DNA from: an uncultured Clostridia bacterium
Lineage (GTDB): Bacteria; Bacillota; Clostridia; Oscillospirales; Acutalibacteraceae
Assembly (NCBI GenBank): GCA_945224895.1
Contig: CALYNW010000084.1
Location: 1-5,533, forward strand
Length of the DNA stretch: 5,533 nucleotides
Reading direction: 5' to 3'
Shown here: positions 1 through 5,533 of the stretch, one piece after another
Position numbering within the stretch: position 1 is the stretch's first letter
How the letters are laid out: each line of letters opens with the position of its first letter
Made by a program: the position numbers and the translations under genes
Notes under the pieces: generated by a model
Seen by the model: the letters and a program-made list of their open reading frames with translations, nothing else
Told to the model about the DNA's origin: nothing
Database searches by the model: none

Positions 1-1
1 T

Positions 2-76
2 TTTGCAATTCCAAATAAAGATATATTAAGAGAGGCCATTTCAAAAGTTGATGTAGTTAATTTATATATCCGTTGA
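2..76 (+). CDS. Possible 3' end of an unidentified ORF, partial
   Basis: This is the only + strand frame open across the left edge. It reads FAIPNKDILREAISKVDVV followed by NLYIR and a TGA stop at 74-76. The first 19 residues look like plausible protein (mixed helix-forming and charged residues). The last few codons lie over sequence that is antisense to glgD, as expected if a foreign segment was joined to glgD near position 57-60 and the frame ran on to a chance stop. I do not recognise a family. At 24 codons it could easily be a chance open frame. The minus strand also has an open frame over positions 1-60 that does not resemble GlgD. Confidence 0.2.
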   Translation, partial: FAIPNKDILREAISKVDVVNLYIR

Positions 77-392
77 TTGCGTAAATTTTTTTACCCCACA
101 TTGAAGCACTGCCCACTGAAAACGGAGGCAGGAGATAAAGACCGTCTGTCTTTCTGCTCAAATCCCAAGGCTTACCTGTTCCCACATGATCCATAAGCGA
201 CTGGAAATTTGCGTTTGTTACAACACCTATTTTTGCAACTCCGCTTTCAACCATATTTGAAAGAGGAAAATCTATAAGCCTGAAGCGTGAACAAAACGGT
301 ACCGAGCCCATTGTTCTCATAGCTGTAAGAGAGTCCAAAGCCTCTTCGTGAATATTAGCAAATACAATGCCTAAAACTGTTTTTCCGTTCAT
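57..392 (-). CDS. glgD: GlgD, glucose-1-phosphate adenylyltransferase regulatory paralogue, truncated
   Basis: The 111 residues match the N-terminal part of the GlgD subunit found beside GlgC in Firmicutes; in that family GlgD modulates GlgC and has little or no catalysis of its own. Visible motifs are the start MNGKTVLGIVFANIHEEAL, TAMRTMGSVPF at 23-33, RLIDFPLSN at 38-46, and GKPWDLSRKTDGLYLLPPF at 73-91. The GGxGxRL nucleotide-binding loop of true pyrophosphorylases is replaced by FANIHEE, as usual for GlgD. The start is fixed by a GGAGG ribosome binding site at 401-405 inside the last codons of glgC; the ATG lies 3 nt after the glgC stop. The frame ends at a TAA at 57-59 after AINGYIN, about 250 residues short of family length, and none of the minus frames over 1-56 restores GlgD-like sequence. 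A truncation by insertion or rearrangement, or a joint made in assembly, is likely. Confidence 0.85.
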   Translation of the reverse strand: MNGKTVLGIVFANIHEEALDSLTAMRTMGSVPFCSRFRLIDFPLSNMVESGVAKIGVVTNANFQSLMDHVGTGKPWDLSRKTDGLYLLPPFSVGSASMWGKKIYAINGYIN

Positions 393-395
393 AGC

Positions 396-1604
396 TTATA
401 CCTCCTCTCCGACTTTAACCATTACCCCGGGGGCAACGTTTTTACCCTTTGTAATTTTAGCACCTGCACCGATTACCGAAATTCCCCATTCCTCAGGCTT
501 TTCAAGAAGCTCGGGAATTTCACCTATCTTTGCATCCTCCTCAATAACTGCATTTTCTGCAACTATTGAGTAATAAACCTTTGCGCCCTTTTTGATAACT
601 GCGCCCGGCATAATTACGCTGTATCTAACGTCTGCGTCCTCCTCAATGGTTACGTTTGAGGATACTACGCTGTAATCAACATTTCCCTCGATTTCACAGC
701 CCTCACTGATTGAGCAGTTCTCAACAACTGCATTTTTGCCGATATAATGAGGCGGAGCCATAGGATTACGGGAGTAAATTCTCCAGCTCTTATCACTCAA
801 ATCAAGGTCAACATTGGGATTGATTATATCAAGGTTAGCCTCCCACAGGGAGTCAATGGTTCCGACATCCTTCCAATATCCCTTGAACGGGAAGGCAAAC
901 ATTCTCTCTCCTGCATCAAGCATTGTAGGAATAATGTTTTTACCGAAATCGTTTGCAGAGCCTTCCGTGTTCTCATCCTGAATAAGATATTTTTTAAGCT
1001 TATCCCAGCTGAATACATAAACGCCCATAGATGCCTTATTGCTCTTAGGCTTTTCAGGCTTCTCTGCAAACTCGTAAATCTTGTTCTCGTCGTCTGTTGC
1101 AAGAATACCGAATCTTGAAGCCTCCTCCCACGGAACCTCAAGAACGGCAATGGTGCAGTCTGCATTGTTCTTTTTGTGGAAATCGACCATCTTTGCATAA
1201 TTCATTTTATAGATATGGTCGCCTGAAAGAATAACAACATACTCAGGATCGTATTTCTCAATAAAGTTAATATTTTGATAAATTGCGTTTGCAGTACCCT
1301 TGTACCATTCAGCACCGCCGATTGCCTCGTACGGTGAAAGAATGTGAATACCGCCGTTTTGACGGTCAAGGTCCCATGGCTGACCGTTTCCGAGATAATC
1401 GTTAAGCTCCAACGGCTGATACTGTGTAAGTACGCCTACGGTATAAATACCGCTGTTTACACAGTTTGAAAGAGGAAAATCTATAATTCTGTAATTGCCT
1501 CCGTAAGGTACGGCAGGCTTTGCAATGTTCTTTGTAAGAACGCCCAAACGGCTTCCCTGACCGCCTGCAAGCAGCATTGCAACAATCTTATTTTTATGTG
1601 CCAT
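396..1604 (-). CDS. glgC: Glucose-1-phosphate adenylyltransferase (ADP-glucose pyrophosphorylase)
   Basis: It makes ADP-glucose from ATP and glucose-1-phosphate, the committed step of bacterial glycogen synthesis in the cytoplasm. At 402 residues it has normal family length. The N-terminal nucleotidyltransferase domain shows the [11 protein letters not shown] loop at 11-21, KPAVPYGG at 29-36, RIIDFPLSN at 39-47, [12 protein letters not shown] at 100-111, [10 protein letters not shown] at 127-136 (Asp129 is the expected metal-binding catalytic residue), FGIL at 165-168 and EFAEKP at 178-183, with Lys182 at the usual glucose-1-phosphate position. The C-terminal part, from about 285, shows hexapeptide-like repeats ([12 protein letters not shown], then [14 protein letters not shown]) of a left-handed beta helix. 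The start at 1604 has an AAGGAG site at 1611-1616 spaced 6 nt. An in-frame ATG at 1679 lies inside glgB and is rejected. It sits between glgB and glgD and is probably translated in coupling with both. Confidence 0.97.
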   Translation of the reverse strand: MAHKNKIVAMLLAGGQGSRLGVLTKNIAKPAVPYGGNYRIIDFPLSNCVNSGIYTVGVLTQYQPLELNDYLGNGQPWDLDRQNGGIHILSPYEAIGGAEWYKGTANAIYQNINFIEKYDPEYVVILSGDHIYKMNYAKMVDFHKKNNADCTIAVLEVPWEEASRFGILATDDENKIYEFAEKPEKPKSNKASMGVYVFSWDKLKKYLIQDENTEGSANDFGKNIIPTMLDAGERMFAFPFKGYWKDVGTIDSLWEANLDIINPNVDLDLSDKSWRIYSRNPMAPPHYIGKNAVVENCSISEGCEIEGNVDYSVVSSNVTIEEDADVRYSVIMPGAVIKKGAKVYYSIVAENAVIEEDAKIGEIPELLEKPEEWGISVIGAGAKITKGKNVAPGVMVKVGEEV

Positions 1605-1610
1605 TTTTCT

Positions 1611-1617
1611 CTCCTTA
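1611..1617 (-). promoter_or_regulatory. glgC ribosome binding site overlapping glgB stop
   Basis: Read on the minus strand, TAAGGAG carries both the glgB stop codon (1615-1617) and the glgC Shine-Dalgarno core AAGGAG (1611-1616), 6 nt before the glgC ATG. A ribosome finishing glgB therefore stops on the glgC initiation site, which suggests translational coupling. It also decides the glgC start at 1604 against the longer in-frame ATG. Confidence 0.8.
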
Positions 1618-3663
1618 TTTTTTTCTTGTGTTTGTTTTTGTCTGCTTCTGATTTTTAGGTGCAGGAACTTTTTTAACATTCTCTGTCTTCTTTTCGCTTA
1701 CCTTTTTGTCGGAAGCTTCTTTTAGCTCTTTATCTGCGGGCTTACTTTCTGCTTTGCCTGAAGCGGTCTTGCTTTTCGGCTTGCCTGCTGTCTTTTGAAG
1801 ATATATTGCCGACAGTCCGTTTAGCTTCAAGCCGATGCTTTGGTCAAGTCCGTGCATAGGCACTTTTTTAGACTTGTAGGTGCCTGAAAGCTTTGGCTTT
1901 TCTCCTCCGTATTTTTCCAGAGAGGTATCGAATACAACCTTATAGGTGCCCTCCTCGGGAACTCCGATTCTGTACTCCTTAAAGCTGTTCGGAGTAAAGT
2001 TAAATACACCGATAATTTCCTTACCGCTTTTGTCAATTCGTCTGAAAGCGATAATGGAATTTGCATTATCCTCATTTGAAATCCACTGGAAGCCCTCCCA
2101 GCTGTAATCAACCTCCCAAAGAGCAGGAGTATTTTTGTAAAATTTATTAAGCTCCCTTGTAAACTCTAAGGTCTTCTGATGCTTGTCATAGTCAAGGAGT
2201 ACCCAGTCAAGTCCCTGCTTGTAATTCCATTCAATGAACTGACCGAATTCACTGCCCATAAACAAAAGCTTTTTACCGGGATGTGCAAACATATATGCAA
2301 GGAAAAGCCTAAGCCCTGCAAATTTCATATCGTAATCGCCGGGCATTTTATTAAGCAGGCTTGCCTTTCCGTGAACAACCTCATCGTGGCTAATTGGCAA
2401 AATAAAGTTTTCGCTGAAGGCGTAGAAAAAGCTGAAGGTTATACAGCTATGGTTTCCCTTTCTGAACAACGGGTCCATAGATGTGTAACGAAGCATATCA
2501 TTCATCCAGCCCATATTCCACTTAAAGTTAAAGCCCAAGCCTCCTAAATCGGGTGGCATTGTAATCATAGGCCAAGCGGTTGACTCCTCGGCAATCATCA
2601 TAACCTGCGGATGCTCCGCAAACATTGCTCTGCTAAGGTCCTGGAAAAATTCAACAGCCTCAAGATTTTCTCTTCCGCCGTTTTTATTGGGAGTCCACTG
2701 ACCGTCATCTCTGCCGTAATCAAGATAAAGCATAGACGCTACAGCGTCAACTCTCAGTCCGTCAAAGTGGAATTTATCCACCCAATACATAGCAGAGGAA
2801 ATAAGGAATGACTTAACCTCGTTCTTACCGTAGTCAAATACTCTTGTACCCCATTCCTTATGCTCACCCTTTTTCAGGTCGGAGTATTCATAGGTGCACT
2901 CTCCGTCAAATTCGTAAAGTCCGTAGCCGTCCTTTGGAAAATGAGCAGGCACCCAGTCAAGAATTACGCCGATACCTGCCTTGTGACACATATCAATGAA
3001 ATACATCAAATCATCGGGAGTACCGTATCTTGACGTCGGAGCGAAATATCCTGTTACCTGATAGCCCCAGGAGCCGTCAAAGGGATATTCCATAATCGGC
3101 ATCATTTCAATATGAGTATATCCCATATCCTTAACATAAGGAATAAGCTCATCCGCCATTTGCCTGTAGGAAAGGAAGTCACCGTTTTCGTGCTGCTTCC
3201 ATGAGCCGAAATGAATCTCGTAAATATTTACGGGACGTTCAAGGATATTACCCTTTTTTGTATCGGCATACCATTTTTTATCTGTCCACTTATATCCGCC
3301 TGTTTCATAGACCTTTGATGCCGTACCCGGTCTTGTTTCGGCGTGAAAGGCATATGGGTCGGACTTTAAAATCACATTACCCTTTGCTGTAGTGATAGCG
3401 TATTTGTAGCAATCATAAATTTCTATTCCGTCTATGACCGCCTCCCATACACCGTCGGAAATCTTTTCCATCTTATTTTCAAGCTCGTCCCAGCTGTTGA
3501 AATCGCCTACAACCGAAACGGCTTTAGCGTGGGGAGCCCAAACTCTGAAAGCAAATGTACTGCCTTTAATTCTATGACAGCCGAAGAATTCATATGCCTT
3601 ATAATTTTTTCCGGAGTGGAAAATATACAGAGGGAACTCATATTCTTTTTTTAGCTTCGCCAT
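1615..3663 (-). CDS. glgB: 1,4-alpha-glucan branching enzyme
   Basis: It cuts alpha-1,4 glucan chains and rejoins them as alpha-1,6 branches in glycogen (GH13 family). The 682 residues begin with the family-typical [20 protein letters not shown]48-like beta-sandwich domain follows (about 30-125, [20 protein letters not shown]), then the (beta/alpha)8 catalytic domain with [26 protein letters not shown] (196-214), [17 protein letters not shown] with the nucleophile Asp306, IAEES with the acid/base Glu359, and SHDEVVHGK with Asp427. All three catalytic residues are present. The all-beta C-terminal domain ends near SAIYLQ at residue 623. The last 59 residues (nt 1618-1794) are a lysine-rich low-complexity tail beyond the usual end. 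The start at 3663 has AAGGAG at 3672-3677 about 8 nt upstream. An in-frame ATG at 3717, also with a site (AAAGGTGA), would add 18 residues, but it overlaps the likely promoter. First gene of the glg operon. Confidence 0.97.
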   Translation of the reverse strand: MAKLKKEYEFPLYIFHSGKNYKAYEFFGCHRIKGSTFAFRVWAPHAKAVSVVGDFNSWDELENKMEKISDGVWEAVIDGIEIYDCYKYAITTAKGNVILKSDPYAFHAETRPGTASKVYETGGYKWTDKKWYADTKKGNILERPVNIYEIHFGSWKQHENGDFLSYRQMADELIPYVKDMGYTHIEMMPIMEYPFDGSWGYQVTGYFAPTSRYGTPDDLMYFIDMCHKAGIGVILDWVPAHFPKDGYGLYEFDGECTYEYSDLKKGEHKEWGTRVFDYGKNEVKSFLISSAMYWVDKFHFDGLRVDAVASMLYLDYGRDDGQWTPNKNGGRENLEAVEFFQDLSRAMFAEHPQVMMIAEESTAWPMITMPPDLGGLGFNFKWNMGWMNDMLRYTSMDPLFRKGNHSCITFSFFYAFSENFILPISHDEVVHGKASLLNKMPGDYDMKFAGLRLFLAYMFAHPGKKLLFMGSEFGQFIEWNYKQGLDWVLLDYDKHQKTLEFTRELNKFYKNTPALWEVDYSWEGFQWISNEDNANSIIAFRRIDKSGKEIIGVFNFTPNSFKEYRIGVPEEGTYKVVFDTSLEKYGGEKPKLSGTYKSKKVPMHGLDQSIGLKLNGLSAIYLQKTAGKPKSKTASGKAESKPADKELKEASDKKVSEKKTENVKKVPAPKNQKQTKTNTRKK

Positions 3664-3687
3664 TTCTTCATCTCCTTTTTGGGATTT

Positions 3688-3701
3688 GGATAATAATATC
3701 C
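3688..3701. repeat. Short inverted repeat in the glgB leader
   Basis: GGATAATAATATCC has 5-bp arms (GGATA/TATCC) around 4 nt. It lies between the expected transcription start of glgB (about 3709) and its ribosome binding site (3672-3677). It could be an operator half-site pair or a weak leader hairpin, or it could be chance in AT-rich sequence. Confidence 0.3.
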
Positions 3702-3715
3702 TATAATACGATTTC

Positions 3716-3744
3716 ATAATATCACCTTTAAGTAAATTAATCAA
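3716..3744 (-). promoter_or_regulatory. Putative sigma-A promoter of glgBC(D)
   Basis: On the minus strand, TTGATT (3739-3744) and TATTAT (3716-3721) are separated by exactly 17 nt, close to the TTGACA/TATAAT vegetative consensus. Transcription would start near 3709, leaving a leader of about 45 nt before the glgB ATG at 3663. The placement supports 3663 over 3717 as the glgB start. It is a consensus match only; other AT-rich boxes lie further upstream. Confidence 0.5.
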
Positions 3745-3879
3745 GCGGTTTTTGTTTAGTTTGTTACAAAAAAAAGTTAATTTTTTTTAAAATATGTGTA
3801 AATTGTTAAAAATGTACAAAAGCTGAGGAAGATTGTTGTATATATTTTCTCCCGTTATCCAAACGACGTAATTTCTGTT

Positions 3880-3930
3880 AATATCAAAAATACAAACAAA
3901 GGACCGTAAAATTTTGTAATATTTGATATT
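3880..3930. repeat. Imperfect inverted repeat, possible operator
   Basis: AATATCAAA at 3880-3888 pairs perfectly with TTTGATATT at 3922-3930. Inward, after one mismatch and one bulged base, a further 6 bp pair (TACAAA at 3891-3896 with TTTGTA at 3913-3918) around a 16-nt centre. The right arm ends in the -35 box of the ANTAR gene promoter, so a protein bound here could control that promoter, or both divergent promoters. It lies upstream of the predicted transcript starts in both directions and is therefore more likely a DNA site than an RNA hairpin. AT-rich sequence raises the chance of coincidental pairing. Confidence 0.4.
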
Positions 3931-3958
3931 GTATATTAATGATTGCATATGATATAAT
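3929..3958 (+). promoter_or_regulatory. Putative sigma-A promoter of the ANTAR-dapF-dapL unit
   Basis: TTGTAT at 3929-3934 and a perfect TATAAT at 3953-3958 are 18 nt apart. Transcription would begin near 3965, giving a leader of about 45 nt before the ATG at 4011. No other good promoter is visible before dapF, so this one may serve the ANTAR gene, dapF and dapL together. Confidence 0.6.
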
Positions 3959-4010
3959 ATACACGGTTTATGTGAAACAAGTCTATCGTGTAGGAAAGAG
4001 AAGAAACATA

Positions 4011-4526
4011 ATGCGTGATATTATTATCGCATACCCTGTTAAGAATGTCGCATTAAAACTACGTTCATTGCTTGAAAGCGAAGGACTCCACGTTTACTGC
4101 GTTTGCGCAATGGGCTCCAGTGCTCTGAGTATTTCTCAGGATATGAGAGATGGAGTTATCGTCTGCGCAGAAATGCTCAGTGATATGAGCGCAGGCAATA
4201 TTGCGGAGCATCTTCCGCCGAATTTTGACGTGGTGGCATTGTCGAAAAACGGCACCCAAAGCTATATGGGCAATCTTATTTATCTTCCCCTTCCCGTAAA
4301 CAGAGATGAATTTATCAGCACCGTGTCAATTCTCGCAAGCAGCACCTCTGCATTTACCAGACGTGATAATGACGATGCTGAAATTATTTCAAAAGCTAAG
4401 CTTATCATTATGGCCAGAATGAATATGACCGAAACCCAAGCACATAAATATCTCCAAAACGAAAGCATGAAAACAGGCAAAAAGCTTGTTAAGCTTGCAC
4501 AGGAGATAATCAACGACTTTATGTAA
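4011..4526 (+). CDS. ANTAR-domain response-regulator-like protein (putative RNA-binding antiterminator)
   Basis: 171 residues. The C-terminal 50 or so (about 118-171) fit the ANTAR domain, a three-helix RNA-binding module that blocks transcription termination: AKLIIMARMNMTETQAHKYL (129-148), then MKTGKKLVKLAQEIIN (153-168). Residues 1-115 have the alternating strand/helix pattern of a receiver domain (RDIIIAYPV, LESEGLHVYCV, GVIVCAEML, FDVVALSKN, NLIYLPLPVNRDEF). The phosphorylation residues are missing: no acidic pair after strand 1 (AYPV), Cys52 where the phosphoacceptor Asp is expected, and Leu94 in place of the conserved Lys (YLPLP instead of YxxKP). Phosphorylation-independent signalling is therefore likely. 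The start at 4011 is preceded by a weak purine-rich site (AGGAAAG, 3992-3998); an in-frame ATG at 3939 would overlap the promoter. Divergent from glgB and 40 nt before dapF. Its RNA targets are unknown. Confidence 0.88.
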   Translation: MRDIIIAYPVKNVALKLRSLLESEGLHVYCVCAMGSSALSISQDMRDGVIVCAEMLSDMSAGNIAEHLPPNFDVVALSKNGTQSYMGNLIYLPLPVNRDEFISTVSILASSTSAFTRRDNDDAEIISKAKLIIMARMNMTETQAHKYLQNESMKTGKKLVKLAQEIINDFM

Positions 4527-4566
4527 TTTACATATTTTTTGACCTATCGTTTTAAAGGATGATTTT

Positions 4567-5421
4567 ATGAAATTCACAAAAATGCACGGCTGCGGTAACG
4601 ATTATATATATATTGACTGTTTTGAAGAAATAGTTGAAAATGAAGGTGAAGCGGCTAAAAGGCTTTCCGACCGCCATTTCGGTATCGGCGGTGACGGTTT
4701 GATACTGATAAAAAAGGGCACCTCAGCCGATTTTGAAATGGTTATGTATAATGCCGACGGCTCAAGAGCCGAAATGTGCGGAAATGCAATAAGATGCGTT
4801 GCGCGTTATGTTTACGACAAGGGCTATACAGACAAAGAAAAATTCACAATAGAATCAATGGGGAAGGTCAAGTATATCACCCTCACCATTGAAAATAATG
4901 TCGTAAAAGGCGTCAGGGTTGATATGGGCGCACCTATACTTAAATCCGACGAAATTCCCGTTGTCAGTGACAGCGAAAAAACAATTAACAGGGAAATTGA
5001 AATTGACGGCAGAAAATTTAATATGACCTGCGTTTCTATGGGCAATCCCCATGCGGTTATGTTTATTGACAAAAGCCCGAGAGAATTTGAGCTTGAGCAT
5101 TTCGGTCCTCTTTTTGAAAATAATTCCGCTTTTCCGAAAAGGGTGAATGCTGAATTTGCTTATGTAATTGACAGGAAAAATATTGAAATGCGTGTGTGGG
5201 AAAGAGGCACAGGCGAAACCCTTGCCTGCGGTACAGGCTCCTGCGCAACTGCCGTTGCGGCAATACTTAACGACTATGCCGACAATGACGTAACAATCCA
5301 CCTTTTAGGCGGTGATTTAAAAATAAGCTGGAGCGGTAACGAGCAGGACAGTGTATTTATGACAGGTCCTGCAAGCTATGTTTTCAGCGGTGAAATTGAT
5401 ATAAATAATTTGGAGGATTAA
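4567..5421 (+). CDS. dapF: Diaminopimelate epimerase
   Basis: It converts LL-diaminopimelate to meso-diaminopimelate without a cofactor, supplying lysine and peptidoglycan precursors. The 284 residues match the usual family length of about 270-285. The two catalytic cysteines are in place, one in each pseudo-symmetric half: Cys71 in NADGSRAEMCGNAIRC (62-77) and Cys221 in ERGTGETLACGTGSCA (212-227). Other family signatures are KMHGCGNDYI at 5-14, RHFGIGGDG at 36-44, GNPHAV at 159-164 and RVNAEFAYV at 192-200. The start has an AAAGGA site at 4554-4559 at normal spacing. The gene follows the ANTAR gene after 40 nt with no clear terminator or promoter between, and dapL begins 3 nt after its stop, so the three are probably co-transcribed. 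Nothing in it suggests damage or transfer. Confidence 0.97.
   Translation: MKFTKMHGCGNDYIYIDCFEEIVENEGEAAKRLSDRHFGIGGDGLILIKKGTSADFEMVMYNADGSRAEMCGNAIRCVARYVYDKGYTDKEKFTIESMGKVKYITLTIENNVVKGVRVDMGAPILKSDEIPVVSDSEKTINREIEIDGRKFNMTCVSMGNPHAVMFIDKSPREFELEHFGPLFENNSAFPKRVNAEFAYVIDRKNIEMRVWERGTGETLACGTGSCATAVAAILNDYADNDVTIHLLGGDLKISWSGNEQDSVFMTGPASYVFSGEIDINNLED
5412..5416 (+). promoter_or_regulatory. dapL ribosome binding site inside the end of dapF
   Basis: A perfect GGAGG lies in the last codons of dapF, 8 nt before the ATG at 5425. It confirms that start and suggests coupled translation of dapF and dapL. Confidence 0.8.
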
Positions 5422-5424
5422 AAT

Positions 5425-5533
5425 ATGAAGATTAACGAAAATTTTTTAAAGATTGAGTCAAGCTATCTTTTCTCAACCGTTGCAAAGAAGCAAAGAGAAT
5501 ATCAGGCTGCTCATCCGGAGGCAGACGTTATCC
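5425..5533 (+). CDS. dapL: LL-diaminopimelate aminotransferase, 5' part (runs off the window)
   Basis: Only the first 36 codons are present. The sequence begins MKINENFLKIESSYLFSTVA and continues KKQREYQAAHPEADVI, which matches the N-terminus of the PLP-dependent LL-DAP aminotransferase (typically INENF, then SYLFSTIAKK, before the LGIGD motif that would lie just outside). The enzyme turns tetrahydrodipicolinate directly into LL-DAP with glutamate as amino donor, bypassing the succinylase and acetylase branches. Its product is the substrate of DapF, the gene immediately upstream, which strongly supports the call. The catalytic lysine and PLP site are beyond the window, so integrity cannot be judged. 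Confidence 0.88.
   Translation, partial: MKINENFLKIESSYLFSTVAKKQREYQAAHPEADVI

Larger units (their letters stand above)
3664..4010. other. Divergent intergenic regulatory region, glgB / ANTAR gene
   Basis: 347 nt with no convincing gene. It is clearly richer in A/T than the genes on either side. It holds a putative promoter for glgB on the minus strand (3716-3744), a putative promoter for the ANTAR gene on the plus strand (3929-3958), an imperfect inverted repeat (3880-3930), a symmetrical A8/T8 tract (3768-3788) and a 14-bp near-palindrome in the glgB leader (3688-3701). I found no riboswitch, tRNA or classical terminator in it. The sequence between 3789 and 3879 shows nothing I can name. 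Confidence 0.8.

Noticed and set aside
747..1118. Plus-strand open frame opposite glgC
   Set aside because: It is antisense to strongly supported glgC, has no ribosome binding site I trust and resembles no family; other open frames opposite glgB, glgC, the ANTAR gene and dapF were dropped for the same reason.
1605..1679. Longer glgC start giving 25 extra N-terminal residues
   Set aside because: The extension lies inside the glgB coding end, is made of lysine-rich out-of-frame codons, and the ATG at 1604 has a perfect ribosome binding site and matches the family N-terminus.
3688..3701. GGAT-ATTATT-ATCC (minus strand) as one half of an ANTAR RNA target before glgB
   Set aside because: The hexaloop starts with A but has A, not G, at position 4, and there is no second matching hairpin or adjacent terminator.
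3960..3992. Possible leader hairpin TACACG/CGTGTA with a nested GTTT/AAAC stem, considered as an ANTAR RNA target
   Set aside because: The left arm overlaps the expected transcription start, and the nested loop has 5 nt without the A1/G4 hexaloop pattern of ANTAR targets.
3939..4010. Longer ANTAR protein start at 3939
   Set aside because: It would begin inside the predicted promoter, upstream of the transcription start, and the added residues do not belong to a receiver domain.
4527..4566. Terminator or promoter between the ANTAR gene and dapF
   Set aside because: There is a T6 run but no GC-rich stem before it, and TTGACC at 4538-4543 has no -10 box at suitable spacing.

Overview
The window looks like ordinary chromosome from a low- to mid-GC Firmicute of the class Clostridia, most likely a gut Ruminococcaceae/Oscillospirales-type bacterium. 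This is an inference from gene content: a clustered glgB-glgC-glgD glycogen operon with the GlgD paralogue, a stand-alone ANTAR-type regulator, and dapF next to the LL-diaminopimelate aminotransferase gene dapL. Strong AAGGAG/GGAGG ribosome binding sites fit this too.

Layout. Positions 1-56 are AT-rich (16 G/C in the first 60 bases) and do not continue the neighbouring gene. The only + strand open frame there is a short piece of unknown coding potential. On the minus strand from 3663 down to 57 lie three tightly packed glycogen genes, in transcription order glgB (branching enzyme), glgC (ADP-glucose pyrophosphorylase) and glgD (regulatory paralogue). The glgB stop overlaps the glgC ribosome binding site, and glgD starts 3 nt after the glgC stop. 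glgD is cut off after 111 codons by an in-frame stop where the family normally runs to roughly 370 residues. Positions 3664-4010 form a 347-nt divergent regulatory region with a putative promoter for each direction, a long imperfect inverted repeat and A/T tracts. On the plus strand follow an ANTAR regulator with a degenerate receiver domain (4011-4526), dapF (4567-5421) and the first 36 codons of dapL (from 5425 past the window end).

Function. GlgC, probably with GlgD, makes ADP-glucose, and GlgB adds the alpha-1,6 branches; the glycogen synthase gene is outside the window. DapL and DapF are consecutive steps of the aminotransferase route to lysine and peptidoglycan: tetrahydrodipicolinate to LL-DAP, then to meso-DAP. 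The ANTAR protein is expected to bind RNA and prevent transcription termination; its targets cannot be read from this window.

I see no clearly new biological system. The points most worth checking are the break in glgD, the lysine-rich tail on GlgB, the pseudo-receiver ANTAR protein upstream of the dap genes, and the inverted repeat between the two divergent units.
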